A stretch of 64,000 nucleotides of DNA from Verrucomicrobiia bacterium (GCA_030427505.1 JAUICH010000001.1:682001-746000); one strand, 5' to 3'. Shown: positions 1-8,830, counted from the first letter of the stretch. The notes: a model not told the origin generated them from the letters alone. Made by a program: numbers and translations.

Positions 1-2
1 CC

Positions 3-437
3 GTGGCCACGCCGCATGTGTTACAGGCGGGGCTCGCGGACTTCCTGGAGCGCGGTTACTATGAACGGCACCTGCGCCGGGTCCGGCAGGCCTTCCAAAC
101 TCAGATGAGCCGCATGGCCGAAGGCATTCGCGCGGCCTTTCCGGAAGGCACCGCCGTGAACCAGCCGGCTGGGGCGTTCTTCCTCTGGGTGCAGTTGCCA
201 GATGGGGTGGAGGCCTTCGACCTCGGCCACCGCGCCCTGGAGGCGGGCATCAGTATTTGTCCCGGCCCGGTGTTCTGTCCCCAGGGCCGTTTCCGGAACT
301 ACATCCGGATCAACTGTGGCATGCCCTGGTCCCCAGCGGTGGAGAGGGCGCTGACCATTCTGGGTCATCTGGCGAAGGAGCTCAGCCGCCAGCCGAGAAC
401 AGGGAAAGGGAAAGGCGGCAGCCGCGCGGTTGGGTGA
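3..437 (+). CDS. MocR-type PLP-dependent aminotransferase/regulator, C-terminal fragment
   Basis: This is the 3' end of a gene that begins before the window; the reading frame is open to the left edge, so the apparent start is not real. The 144 visible residues match the small domain of fold-type I aminotransferases. The stretch with NQPAGAFFLWVQLP, followed by GISICPGPVF and the ending RNYIRINCGMPWSPAVERAL, is typical of GntR/MocR-family proteins (YdcR/PdxR-like), in which a winged helix is fused to an aminotransferase-like domain. Plain aminotransferases of the 2-aminoadipate (LysN) type share this tail, so regulator versus enzyme cannot be decided without the missing N-terminus. The last ~15 residues are basic and low-complexity. 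Confidence 0.75.
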   Translation: MATPHVLQAGLADFLERGYYERHLRRVRQAFQTQMSRMAEGIRAAFPEGTAVNQPAGAFFLWVQLPDGVEAFDLGHRALEAGISICPGPVFCPQGRFRNYIRINCGMPWSPAVERALTILGHLAKELSRQPRTGKGKGGSRAVG

Positions 438-565
438 GCGTCAAACGCGCCGGGTCACGCGATCCCGGTGCCCGGCGGACTTTTCTTTTCCGGGCGGACA
501 TGAAATAGAAGGGGAAAGAACCGGCGGAGATTTCCCCTTCCTTCATACCGCCAGCCCGAATCCCC

Positions 566-2053
566 ATGAAAAGTCCTCAATCCTTTTTCCTCGCCCTGTT
601 AGGAGCGATGCTTGTCTCGGTAACCGGAGCCGCCTCCGCGGAGGAAGCCGCCGCCCAACCGCTCTTCGACCTGGCGGCCATTCGCGACACCTCGAACCTG
701 GAAACCACCGTCCTGCGCGACTGGGCGCCCTATCCCGGAGAACCCGGCGTGCGGCAGAAGTTCGTGGAGATCACGGTCTGCGAATGGTGGCCGGGCCAGA
801 AAGTGCGCCTGCCTGTCACCCTCAGCGCACCCGCCGAAGGCGGCCCCTGCAAGAATGTGCTCGTTGCGAACCAGGGCCTTTCCACCAAGGCGCCGGCGCG
901 GCTTTCCCCAGCGGAACTGATGCTGGTGAAAGAACACGGCGTGGGCGTGGCCCTGATCGGCATGAGCACTATCGACGCCATGGAACCCGTGGGCCAGCTC
1001 CACAATGGCATGCGCGAGTGGCTGCTGAAGACGAAGGACGTGCGCTACACCCCGGCGTGGATTTGGGGCATGAGCCAGATGCGGGCCCTAACGGCGGCGG
1101 CAGCGGAGCCGGACGCGTTCCAGCCGGAGAAAGTGCTCGCCACCGGTGGCTCGAAGCGTGGCGTGGCCACCGCCGTGGCTGGTATTCAAGATAGCCGCTT
1201 CACCGCCATCATGCCCGTGGTGGCCCCACCGTTGGGAAACCCCGGCGGACCCGTGGTGCGTGGCACGGAACCGGACTGGCAGGTTCAAGCAGACAAACAA
1301 TTCTTCGCCGATCTCGCTGCCGGGAAGCTCGGGCTCGAGCCAGCCAAGACCAAGCAGGCTCTGGAAGAACGCGACGGGCGCCGCGCGAATCAGCGCATCA
1401 CCCTGGAACAGGCGCAAAAGGCCGGCTGGACGGAGCAGGAAATCGCGGACCTCACGCCCCGGTCCTGGGACATGTGCCGGACCACGTCTTATCTCCAAGA
1501 GTTACGCAAACGGGGCCTGGAGATTTTCTACAACGTGGGCACCAACGACAGCGTCTCGCCCGAATTGCTGGAACTCGGAAAACGCTTCCCGGACTTCCCC
1601 ATCTGCATCATCCCTGGCGGACAACACGGCGGCCCGGCCACGGCGGGCTTCACCCGGCGCGTGCCGCTCACGGATGAAGTGAAGAACAATTTCGTCAGCT
1701 TTGCCCTGCATCATTTCTTCGATGCGCGGGACTTCATCGCGGCGCCCAACATCAAAAGCACCTGGAACGCGGACTCCCGTGTCCTGGAGGTGACCGTCAC
1801 TTTCCCAGACGGTACCGAACCGGAGGCCAACGCCCTCTGGTGGAGCCTGGACCGCCACCGGTCCTTCACCCTGCCGTTTGAGTATGACAGTTGGCAGTCC
1901 ACACCCATGAAGAAGACCGGCCCCGCCCAATACCAGGCCCAGGCCACGCTGGATCGCGTGCCGGAGCGGCTGGATTTCCTGACGCTTCACACCCAAACGC
2001 AGAACGGACTGCCGCTCAGCGTTTCCAGCCCCTATCAGCGGATTAATCCCTAG
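566..2053 (+). CDS. secreted alpha/beta hydrolase, PhoPQ-activated pathogenicity-related (PqaA)-like
   Basis: A 495-residue protein with a signal peptide (hydrophobic 8-20, cleavage near ASA-EE at 25). It has the alpha/beta-hydrolase layout: nucleophile elbow GGSKRG with Ser196, an acidic residue at Asp328 in GTNDSVSP, and His354 in GGQHGGP. The SKRG elbow is characteristic of the PqaA family, whose substrates are poorly known; exported members in PVC bacteria are thought to be esterases or peptidases. A beta-rich C-terminal part (about 390-490) follows the catalytic domain. The stop codon TAG (2051-2053) lies exactly at the first bases of the inverted-repeat element at 2051-2266, so the extreme C-terminus may have been altered by that insertion. 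Substrate unknown. Confidence 0.8.
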   Translation: MKSPQSFFLALLGAMLVSVTGAASAEEAAAQPLFDLAAIRDTSNLETTVLRDWAPYPGEPGVRQKFVEITVCEWWPGQKVRLPVTLSAPAEGGPCKNVLVANQGLSTKAPARLSPAELMLVKEHGVGVALIGMSTIDAMEPVGQLHNGMREWLLKTKDVRYTPAWIWGMSQMRALTAAAAEPDAFQPEKVLATGGSKRGVATAVAGIQDSRFTAIMPVVAPPLGNPGGPVVRGTEPDWQVQADKQFFADLAAGKLGLEPAKTKQALEERDGRRANQRITLEQAQKAGWTEQEIADLTPRSWDMCRTTSYLQELRKRGLEIFYNVGTNDSVSPELLELGKRFPDFPICIIPGGQHGGPATAGFTRRVPLTDEVKNNFVSFALHHFFDARDFIAAPNIKSTWNADSRVLEVTVTFPDGTEPEANALWWSLDRHRSFTLPFEYDSWQSTPMKKTGPAQYQAQATLDRVPERLDFLTLHTQTQNGLPLSVSSPYQRINP

Positions 2054-2266
2054 TGTGGTGATTGCGAAATATCTGGGCGAAATCAACTAAGGTTTGGAGC
2101 CGCAAATTTGCTCGCTTCGCTCGGACATTTTCATGATCACGGTCTTCTTTTCCAATGTCCGCGTTGCTCGATCAGTCGTTGAGCTTGCTCAACTCCCTCC
2201 TTGCGCCTTGAATTTGAAAAAGAATCCTCGCGAATTTCGTCCACCTATTTCGTAATCACCTCACTA
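2051..2266. repeat. MITE-like element with 33-bp terminal inverted repeats
   Basis: Bases 2051-2083 and 2234-2266 are inverted copies of each other, 28 of 33 positions matching; both contain GGTGATT, CGAAATA and a terminal CGAAAT. The 216-bp unit has no coding capacity and contains smaller dyads, for example GAGC-TT-GCTC. It supplies the stop codon of the upstream hydrolase gene and ends 6 bp before the ATG of the next gene. This is the architecture of a small non-autonomous mobile element or a REP-like intergenic repeat. No flanking target duplication is obvious. Confidence 0.6.
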
Positions 2267-2272
2267 ACTTCC

Positions 2273-2995
2273 ATGAATCTCTCGAAATCTTACCTCTTAG
2301 GAGCCTGGGTCTTTGCTGGCCTGCTGTGCGTTTCCGCCCTTCAAGCCGGGGAATCGGTCTTGATTGATGAAACTTTCTCCGGCGAAGCACTCCCTCAAAA
2401 CTGGGAGCCCGGCGGCCGGAAGAATTCCTTTTCCATCGCCGACGGCGCGCTTCGCGGCGTGGCTGCGCCGGACGACCACCATGGCCCCTCCATCGGTGTT
2501 CCAATTACGGCTCACGATCTGACGCTGGAGTTTGACCTCAAGTTCGCCAAGCCCGGCTACTTCCTCTGTTTGATTGATGGCGATAGCCAGTTCAGCGGGC
2601 AGGCCCACCTGTTGCGCTTTTCAGCCGGTCCTACCCAAATTGGACTGGCACAAGATCGTGGGGACCCAGCCTCCAAGCTGGCTCAGAAAAAAGAGCGGGA
2701 CGCCAACGGAGGCAAAGCCATCCCGCCCACGCCGGAGCAACTGGCCGACCCGGCCTTTTACCGGGTGGAACGCCTGGCCAACCTTCCGGCCACGCCGGCG
2801 GATGGCACCTGGCACCACGTAAAAATCGAGCTGCGGGGCAATGCCGTGACCGCCAGCTTCGACGATCTTGAACCTCTCAGCGCCACCGGAACCGTGCTGG
2901 ATGTGGCGAAGTCCCGCTTCGTCATCCTCGTCGGGATGGAGGGCGACCTCTTGGTAGACAATGTGACGCTAACCAGCGTCAGTAGCTCTCATTGA
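2273..2995 (+). CDS. secreted protein with concanavalin-like (DUF1080-type) fold
   Basis: A 240-residue exported protein. I start it at ATG 2273 because that gives a clean signal peptide (MNLSKSYLLGAWVFAG..., cleavage after LQA). The 24 in-frame codons upstream lie inside the inverted-repeat element and are not credible. The pattern of LIDETFSG near the start, TLEFDLKF, GTWHHVKIELRG and LLVDNVTL at the end is that of laminin-G/concanavalin-like sheets found in 3-keto-disaccharide hydrolase (DUF1080) proteins. A role in binding or cleaving sugars outside the cytoplasm is an inference. It overlaps the convergent lipoprotein gene by 7 bp at its 3' end. Confidence 0.7.
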   Translation: MNLSKSYLLGAWVFAGLLCVSALQAGESVLIDETFSGEALPQNWEPGGRKNSFSIADGALRGVAAPDDHHGPSIGVPITAHDLTLEFDLKFAKPGYFLCLIDGDSQFSGQAHLLRFSAGPTQIGLAQDRGDPASKLAQKKERDANGGKAIPPTPEQLADPAFYRVERLANLPATPADGTWHHVKIELRGNAVTASFDDLEPLSATGTVLDVAKSRFVILVGMEGDLLVDNVTLTSVSSSH

Positions 2996-3435
2996 GCAAA
3001 CGCGCCCTGTTCTCCTGCTATCTCAATGAGTTGCTCAGCTACCTTGCTGGACGGAACGAATCCGTGTGGGTAAGAGTTTTTGTAAAAGGCTTTACCCTTA
3101 ACTTTCCCGGTTTTGGCATCCAGAAATGTGACGTTTAGCTTCCTTAGATACATGACGACATCCCACATCCAGGTGTCTTGGTATTTGACGATCAGTTTTG
3201 TGGAATTTTGGCTGCCAACCTCGGGATCAACGACTGTAAATCCGTGACTGCGCAGACCAGCCTGAAGCCCGGTTTTGCATCCTTCGTCTCCAGAAAAATC
3301 TTCGTCATCGATGACTCCGACGGTCGTGGGAGAAATTGGTTTTGGAAAGTCTGCCTGATAAGTTGGGCCGCAGCTCGCCACTACAAAAAGGGTGAGCAAA
3401 GGAAGGAGTCTCCAGATCATGCCCGGTGTTCGCAT
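2989..3435 (-). CDS. small lipoprotein of unknown function
   Basis: A 148-residue protein with a lipoprotein signal: a hydrophobic stretch LLPLLTLFVVASC with Cys at 22 as the lipidated residue. The mature part contains TVGVIDDEDFSGDEGC, KLIVKYQDTWMWDVVMYL and FLDAKTGKVKGKAFY. This resembles small lipoproteins whose short alpha/beta domain ends in a 'sum of gene/trait' strand pattern, but I do not recognise a named family. ATG 3435 is used; ATG 3420 (six codons in) is equally plausible. It lies 60 bp downstream of the phosphodiesterase gene on the same strand and may be cotranscribed. Confidence 0.6.
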   Translation of the reverse strand: MRTPGMIWRLLPLLTLFVVASCGPTYQADFPKPISPTTVGVIDDEDFSGDEGCKTGLQAGLRSHGFTVVDPEVGSQNSTKLIVKYQDTWMWDVVMYLRKLNVTFLDAKTGKVKGKAFYKNSYPHGFVPSSKVAEQLIEIAGEQGAFAQ

Positions 3436-3495
3436 AACGTAAAAAGAGATGCAACGAAAAACGGTCGGCTATTAGCCGGTTTGTTAGTATCGCTG

Positions 3496-4902
3496 CTACT
3501 CTCCAGTCAGGATCTCCTCTAGCACCCGTCCTTCCGCCGAAGGCATCTCCAGACCCAGGAGCGCCGCCATGGTGGGGGCCACATCCAGGTTGCTGACCTT
3601 TTCCAACACCACGCCCTTTTTGACTCCGGCCCCTGAGATTACGCAGGTGGCGCCCATGAGGGGGTGAGTGTGCAGGTAGCCGTGGGAGCCCTTCGGCCCG
3701 TCGGTCTCGGAAATGACCTCCTTACCGTCGTCTGATCCAGAAAACGAATAGCCGTCCGCGGCGCTGAGCATGAGGTCGGGCTCGCGCGGGTCGTCGGTGG
3801 GATCGCGGTGGCCCATGGCGGCGAAATCTTTGCGTTCGATCACGGCCTCCACGCCTTCCACCGTCTTGAACTTCTCCGCCAGCTTCTGGGCGATCTCGTC
3901 GCGATTGGCTTCGTCCAGGATGTAAACAAACGCGCCGCCTCCCTGGCCAAGGACATAAGCCTGCTGTTCCAGCTTCAGTCCCTGGCCGCTCCGCAGGCCC
4001 ATCTCGCGGAGCACGTTGTTCGCCGCGATCTGCTTGGTATAGGTGATGAACCCGTGGTCCGCGCAGATAAAAAAGGTCGTGCGGTCCCGCATGCCGGCGG
4101 CTTCCACGGCTTCCACCACCTGGCGGATGCGCTGGTCGCTGTCGTTGCAGGCCCAGTAGGCCTCGGGCGATTGGCGTCCGGTGGCGTGTTCCATGGCATC
4201 CACCGACACGAGGTGCAGGAGGAGGACGTTCGGCTTGTGAGTCGCGAGGACGTGCGAGGCAATGCTGCCATACATCCAGTCCCGCATGGCCTTGCCCTGG
4301 GTGCCGGCCTTGCACCATTCCATCTGGCGTTCGTAGGGAATGCCTTTGGCCTTCAGCTCCTCCAGCAGCGAGGGCGTGGAGGCGTCTTCCCACGTTTCCT
4401 GATCGAAGACATCCGGCACCTGCCAATCCAGTGTGGGAGCGCGGCGGGACGCCGGCCAGATGACCCCAGCGGTTTTCAGCCCCGCCTCATGCGCCACGTC
4501 GTAGATCGTGGGACTCGTGACAATCTCCACCTTGTCGAAGAGAGGATCGGGAATGAAGGGGACGGTTTTGAGCGTCTCGCGATCGAAGTAGTTGTTCCCG
4601 ATGACGCCGTGTTTTCCAGGTGTGACACCGGTCACCAGAGTGGTGTGGTTTGGCCATGTGACCGTGGGAAACGAGCACTCCATCGTCTTCGCCCGGGCGC
4701 CCTCCGCCGCCAGTTGGCGAATCGTGGGGATCTGCGCCTTCGGATCGTCAAAGTAGTAGTGAGCCAAGCCATCCACGCTGATGAGGATGACGGTGCGGTC
4801 CGTTTTCGGTTCGGCGCTGGACGTCCCAGGGAGGATGAAAGAGGCGAGGCAAGCCAGGGCCAGAAAGAGGATCGGGAGACGGAGTTTGAGTAGGTAAGCC
4901 AT
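3496..4902 (-). CDS. secreted alkaline phosphatase-superfamily nucleotide pyrophosphatase/phosphodiesterase (NPP-like)
   Basis: A 468-residue protein starting at ATG 4902, which opens a signal peptide (MAYLLKLRLPILFLALACLA..., cleavage near SSA-EP). Fifty upstream in-frame codons lack protein-like character and are excluded. Two-metal catalytic residues of the NPP branch are visible: Asp44 in ISVDG, the Thr82 nucleophile in PTVTWPNHTTLVTG, Asp235/His239 in SVDAMEHATG, Asp282/His283 in ADHG, and a late GSHGYLH. Family members hydrolyse phosphodiester or pyrophosphate bonds of nucleotides, or phosphonoacetate and lipid head groups. The export signal places it in the periplasm or outside. Exact substrate unknown. 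Confidence 0.85.
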   Translation of the reverse strand: MAYLLKLRLPILFLALACLASFILPGTSSAEPKTDRTVILISVDGLAHYYFDDPKAQIPTIRQLAAEGARAKTMECSFPTVTWPNHTTLVTGVTPGKHGVIGNNYFDRETLKTVPFIPDPLFDKVEIVTSPTIYDVAHEAGLKTAGVIWPASRRAPTLDWQVPDVFDQETWEDASTPSLLEELKAKGIPYERQMEWCKAGTQGKAMRDWMYGSIASHVLATHKPNVLLLHLVSVDAMEHATGRQSPEAYWACNDSDQRIRQVVEAVEAAGMRDRTTFFICADHGFITYTKQIAANNVLREMGLRSGQGLKLEQQAYVLGQGGGAFVYILDEANRDEIAQKLAEKFKTVEGVEAVIERKDFAAMGHRDPTDDPREPDLMLSAADGYSFSGSDDGKEVISETDGPKGSHGYLHTHPLMGATCVISGAGVKKGVVLEKVSNLDVAPTMAALLGLEMPSAEGRVLEEILTGE

Positions 4903-5052
4903 GGAGGATGAGGGCGTAAGGGGTTGGGGAAATTGTATTTCTATCCACACGCAGGCGCCCGGGCCAGCGGATTCTGTCTTGGACCGCGTCGGGATCGCGC
5001 CGTTGAAAACGGGATGGCGCGAAAGCAAACCACGAAATGCCCAGGGGCTCAC

Positions 5053-6207
5053 TTAGTCCAGCGTCTGCCGGTAGCGTTTCACCCCAATGGTGACGACAAT
5101 CGTGGCGAACAGAGCGATCGGCCAGATCTCCCGGGCCACCTCTGGCAGGCCGTTTCCTTTCAGCAGGATGCCGCGCACGATGCGCAGGAAGTGGGTGAGG
5201 GGAAAGGCTTCTCCCAAAGTTTGGGCCCACACCGGCATGCCGCGAAAGGGGAACATGAAGCCGGACAGCAGCAGGGAGGGCAGAAAGAAAAAGAAGGCCA
5301 TCTGCACGGCCTGGAGCTGATTCGTGGCGATGGTGGAAAAGGTGATGCCCATGGCGAGGTTTGCCACGATGAAGACGAAGGCCGAGGCCAGGAGCAGCAG
5401 GAGACTTCCCTCCATGGGCACGCCGAAAAGAAAGTGCGCCGCCCCCAAAATGAGGCCGACCTGGATATAGCCCACCGCGATGTAGGGAATGATTTTCCCC
5501 ACCAGCACTTCCAGAGGGCGAGTGGGCATGGACAGCAGGTTTTCCATCGTGCCGCGTTCCCGTTCCCGCGTGATGGCCAGGCCGGTGATCATGACCATCG
5601 TCATGGTGAGCACCACGCCCATGAGGCCGGGCACGATGTTGTACTGGGTGATGGCTTCCGGGTTGTAGCGGGCGTGCACGCGGAGTTCCACCGGTCCCTC
5701 TCCGGGGGCCAGCCAGGCGAGGGGACCCTTCAAGTCGTTGTGAAAAGCCTCAGTGGACAGCACCTTCAGCGCGCCGATGGCATTGCTGGTGGCGGCGGGA
5801 TCGGTGGCATCCGCTTCCACCAGCACAGCCGGGCGTTCGCCGCGCAGCAGGTCGCGGCTGAAGTTCTCGGGTATGTGGATGACGAAGAGAACCTCTCCGT
5901 CCGCCAGCATTTCGTGGGCGGCGTCTTCGTTGGGAGCTTCCCGGACGAAGTCGAAGTAACTGCTGTTCCGGATGGCTTCCAGCAGCGTGCGCGCCTGAGG
6001 GCCGTGATCCGCCGCGATGATGGCGGTGGGCAGGTGCTTGGGATCCGAGTTGATGGCATACCCGAACAGGATAAGCTGGATCATCGGAATGCCGACCATG
6101 ATGCCGAAGGTCACCCGGTCCCGCCGCATCTGGACAAACTCCTTTACCACCATGGCCCAGAAGCGGGCCGGCGAAAAGCGGCGGGGAGCGTTTGCGGGAT
6201 GGCTCAT
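5053..6207 (-). CDS. ABC-2 type transporter permease (YbhS/YbhR-like)
   Basis: A 384-residue membrane protein with one N-terminal helix (about 30-50), a ~130-residue extracytoplasmic region, and five further hydrophobic segments from about 190 to the C-terminus. The segment TRERERGTMENLLSMP between helices and LSGFMFPFRGMP near the end are hallmarks of the ABC2_membrane_3 family (YhhJ, YbhR, YbhS). Its start overlaps the ATPase stop by 4 bp (ATGA), indicating translational coupling. E. coli has two permeases (ybhS, ybhR) in the corresponding operon; here there is only one, so a homodimer is likely. Proposed role: export of drugs or other hydrophobic compounds with the adjacent ATPase and HlyD protein. 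Confidence 0.9.
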   Translation of the reverse strand: MSHPANAPRRFSPARFWAMVVKEFVQMRRDRVTFGIMVGIPMIQLILFGYAINSDPKHLPTAIIAADHGPQARTLLEAIRNSSYFDFVREAPNEDAAHEMLADGEVLFVIHIPENFSRDLLRGERPAVLVEADATDPAATSNAIGALKVLSTEAFHNDLKGPLAWLAPGEGPVELRVHARYNPEAITQYNIVPGLMGVVLTMTMVMITGLAITRERERGTMENLLSMPTRPLEVLVGKIIPYIAVGYIQVGLILGAAHFLFGVPMEGSLLLLLASAFVFIVANLAMGITFSTIATNQLQAVQMAFFFFLPSLLLSGFMFPFRGMPVWAQTLGEAFPLTHFLRIVRGILLKGNGLPEVAREIWPIALFATIVVTIGVKRYRQTLD

Positions 6208-7130
6208 TTGGAAAAGTTATCTTTCGAGCGGTCCATCAGGTGAATGAAGACATCCTCCAGCCCGGACTCCGCAGGGCTCCAGTGGTAGGGTTCCTTCCGG
6301 TAGGGTTCGATGGCTTTCTCCAGTTTCTTCGCGTCGCCGCCGCTGACGTGCAGGGAATTGCTGAAAGGCACCGCCTGTTCCACGGCTTCGAGCCCACGCA
6401 GTTCATTCGCCAGATCCACCAGTTCCGGGCCCGTGACGGAGTAGGTGGTGAGATGCGCTTTCTCCACCACCTCCTTCACCGTGCCGTGGACGAGGAGTTT
6501 CCCGTACCCGATGTAGGCCAGGCGATGGCAGCGCTCGGCCTCGTCCATGTAGTGGGTGGCGATTAGCACGGTTAGGCCCCGGGCCGCCAGTTGGTGAATC
6601 TGTTCCCAAAAATCCCGCCGCGCCTTCGGGTCGACACCCGCCGTGGGCTCGTCCAGCAGGAGCAGCTTAGGCTCGTGAATCATGCACGCGGCCAGGGCCA
6701 GCCGCTGCTTCCAGCCTCCAGACAAGGTGCCGGCCAGTTGATTCTTCCGGCCCGCCAGGCCCAAGTCCTCCAGGCTTTCGCGAACGGTCTGGCGGCGGTT
6801 CTCCAGACCGTACATCCGGGCCACGAAATCCAGGTTTTCCAAGATGCTGAGATCTTCGTAGAAACTGAATCGCTGAGTCATGTAGCCGACCTGCCGTTTG
6901 ATCGACTCGCTTTCCGAAATGACATCGTACCCCAGGCAGGTGCCACTGCCCGCGTCCGGATTCAGCAGACCGCACAGCATCCGGATGAAGGTGGTCTTCC
7001 CGCTGCCGTTCGGCCCGAGGAAGCCGCAGATCTCACCCGGGCTGACTTGGAGATCGATGCCATCCACGGCGACGAGGTCGCCAAAGCGCTTCGTCATTCC
7101 TTTGACATCGATGGCCCATTCTTCCGGCAT
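6204..7130 (-). CDS. ABC transporter ATP-binding protein (YbhF-like, single nucleotide-binding domain)
   Basis: A 308-residue ATPase with Walker A GPNGSGKTT (about 39-47), Q-loop in YMTQRFSFYEDL, signature LSGGWKQRLALA, Walker B LLLLDEPTAGVDP and a switch His in LIATHYMDEAERC. It is half the length of E. coli YbhF, which is a tandem of two such domains. It sits between the HlyD-like gene (24 bp upstream) and the permease (4-bp overlap) and would energise the same exporter. Confidence 0.93.
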   Translation of the reverse strand: MPEEWAIDVKGMTKRFGDLVAVDGIDLQVSPGEICGFLGPNGSGKTTFIRMLCGLLNPDAGSGTCLGYDVISESESIKRQVGYMTQRFSFYEDLSILENLDFVARMYGLENRRQTVRESLEDLGLAGRKNQLAGTLSGGWKQRLALAACMIHEPKLLLLDEPTAGVDPKARRDFWEQIHQLAARGLTVLIATHYMDEAERCHRLAYIGYGKLLVHGTVKEVVEKAHLTTYSVTGPELVDLANELRGLEAVEQAVPFSNSLHVSGGDAKKLEKAIEPYRKEPYHWSPAESGLEDVFIHLMDRSKDNFSK

Positions 7131-7153
7131 GGCGAGGTAACTAAGAAACGAAC

Positions 7154-8155
7154 TTATTCGGATGGAGTCTTCGCGGAGGACAGCTCCACATCCACCGGTT
7201 GGCCGGGATGGAGCCGGGCCGCCGTCTCGGGATCGAACACGGCTTCGATCATGAAGACGAGCTTACGCCGGCTTTCGCGGCTGTAGATGACCGGCGGGGT
7301 ATACTCCGCTTTCGGGGAGATGAAGCTGATCGTGCCGGTGAAAGCATCGGGCAGACCGTCGACATGAACGCTGACGGTGTCTCCGCGCGCGAGGGTTCCC
7401 ACCAGAGGTTCCGGAACAAAAGCGCGGACCTTGATATTGGGGGGTGGGAGCAATGAAACCACCGGCCGCCCCGCCGGCACCCATTCGCCGGAACGGTAGA
7501 GAGTGTCGAATACCAGCCCGGCGGCGGGTGCGTCCTGTTGTTTTTGAGAAAGATTCCACTCCGCCTGGGCCAGGGCTGCCTCCAGAGCTTTCACCTGGGC
7601 GCGGGCCGCCGCCACCTGGTCTTCACGCTGGCCGAGCTGGGCGGTCTTCAGTTCCTCTTCCAACTGAGCGACCCGCTGTTCGTCCTGATGAAAGAGCGAA
7701 CGGGCCCGGTCCACGTCCTGGCGGGAGGTCGCGCCCCGGGCGTCCATGAGAAGCCGCTGCTGGCGGTCCAGTTCGCTCTTGGAGAATTCTTCGGCGGCTT
7801 CGGCTTGCTTCAGTTGGGCCTCCAGGGCGGCGATCTCCGTGGGCCGTTTTCCTTTCTGGGCGTCCTCCAGCTTGGCCCGGGCTTCGGCCAGGCGGCGCTC
7901 GGCTTCGTCACGGGCGGCCTTTTCTGGCGTGTCATCCAGACTGAAAAGCGGTGCGTCCGCCTCCACCATGTCTCCGCGCGAAACCTCCAGGGACGTCACG
8001 GTGCCAGGCAGTGCGGAGGAGACGTAGACGAATTCGCCTTCCACATAGCCCTGAATGAACTCCGGCTCCCGCTTTCCGCAAGAGGGCCAGAGCAGGGCGG
8101 CAAATCCCAGGCAGAGAAATGGGACCGTTTGCCGGAAAGACCGGATCGTTTTCAT
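7154..8155 (-). CDS. HlyD-family periplasmic adaptor lipoprotein (YbhG-like)
   Basis: A 333-residue membrane-fusion protein. The N-terminus has a lipobox-like sequence (ALLWPSC, Cys26), then a biotinyl-lipoyl-like half (GTVTSLEVSRGDMVEADAPLF), a long alpha-helical hairpin rich in Ala/Glu/Arg from about 75 to 225, and the second lipoyl half and beta-barrel (VRAFVPEPLVGTLARGDTVSVHVDG). It should bridge the inner-membrane ABC exporter encoded downstream and an outer-membrane channel; no TolC homologue lies in this window. Its start overlaps the TetR stop by 4 bp, so regulator and adaptor are translationally coupled. Confidence 0.9.
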   Translation of the reverse strand: MKTIRSFRQTVPFLCLGFAALLWPSCGKREPEFIQGYVEGEFVYVSSALPGTVTSLEVSRGDMVEADAPLFSLDDTPEKAARDEAERRLAEARAKLEDAQKGKRPTEIAALEAQLKQAEAAEEFSKSELDRQQRLLMDARGATSRQDVDRARSLFHQDEQRVAQLEEELKTAQLGQREDQVAAARAQVKALEAALAQAEWNLSQKQQDAPAAGLVFDTLYRSGEWVPAGRPVVSLLPPPNIKVRAFVPEPLVGTLARGDTVSVHVDGLPDAFTGTISFISPKAEYTPPVIYSRESRRKLVFMIEAVFDPETAARLHPGQPVDVELSSAKTPSE

Positions 8156-8772
8156 CGTTGAGTTTTCCCTTCTTCAGTGACGACTCCCTCCAAAATGACT
8201 GAGAGCACGGTTTCAAACCCAGAGCGTGGCGTGAGCCCAAACTGGTCTAGCTTCTCGGGGTTAACGATCGCTTCGACCGTGCCGAGGAGGATTTCCACGA
8301 TGAGGTCCACCGCCAGATCTTTGCGGATGAGGCCTGTTTTTCGTCCATGATTGAGGACTTTTCCAAAGTGCTCCTGGATCAATTTCCGGCGCCGGGTTTC
8401 CACGAGTTGGAAGAGCTCTGGCTTTTCCCGCCGGACATCCCGGACAAAGGGTGGCCGGATCTCTTCGGCGTGACACTGCACGCAGGAGAGCAGATCGCGC
8501 AAAGCGGCCGGAAAATCCCGGGATTTGTCTGAAGTGATCCGGTCGAGGTCGCTTTCGATCTCTCCGAACTTCTGGTTCATCACGGTCTCCAGGAGCACCC
8601 CCTTGCTGGGGAAATGGGCGTAGAGCGTCTTTTTGCTCATGCCAAGTTCCGCCGCCAGTTCGTCCATCGTCACGCTGCGAAAGCCATGAGCCAGAAAGTG
8701 CTTCCGCGCCCCCGTCAGAATGCGCTGTTTGACGGAAGCAGCATCGCGGAGAGGTGGCGCGGAAGCGGGCAT
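8152..8772 (-). CDS. TetR/AcrR-family transcriptional regulator
   Basis: A 206-residue regulator. The N-terminal helix-turn-helix reads ILTGARKHFLAHGFRSVTMDELAAELGMSKKTLYAHFPSK in blocks (residues ~18-57), with the canonical YAHF motif. The C-terminal helical domain should bind the inducer. It is the first gene of a four-gene operon with HlyD, ATPase and permease genes, matching E. coli CecR-YbhG-YbhF-YbhS. Autoregulation through the inverted repeat at 8799-8830 is likely. Confidence 0.92.
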   Translation of the reverse strand: MPASAPPLRDAASVKQRILTGARKHFLAHGFRSVTMDELAAELGMSKKTLYAHFPSKGVLLETVMNQKFGEIESDLDRITSDKSRDFPAALRDLLSCVQCHAEEIRPPFVRDVRREKPELFQLVETRRRKLIQEHFGKVLNHGRKTGLIRKDLAVDLIVEILLGTVEAIVNPEKLDQFGLTPRSGFETVLSVILEGVVTEEGKTQR

Positions 8773-8798
8773 GATCGTTTTACCGAAAAGAAGGAGGT

Positions 8799-8830
8799 AA
8801 GGAAACTAAAGAAACGATATGAGTTTCCTT
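8799..8830. promoter_or_regulatory. candidate TetR operator
   Basis: A perfect 9-bp inverted repeat, AAGGAAACT (8799-8807) and AGTTTCCTT (8822-8830), with a 14-bp spacer. It lies 27-58 bp upstream of the TetR start codon, where a self-regulating TetR protein would bind and block transcription of the exporter operon. Binding is inferred. Confidence 0.55.

Noticed and set aside
2201-2272. Upstream start for the concanavalin-like protein
   Set aside because: These 24 codons lie in the inverted-repeat element and would hide the signal peptide that begins at 2273.
3808-4893. 361-codon frame opposite the phosphodiesterase gene
   Set aside because: Mirror of a strongly supported gene with intact NPP catalytic motifs on the other strand.
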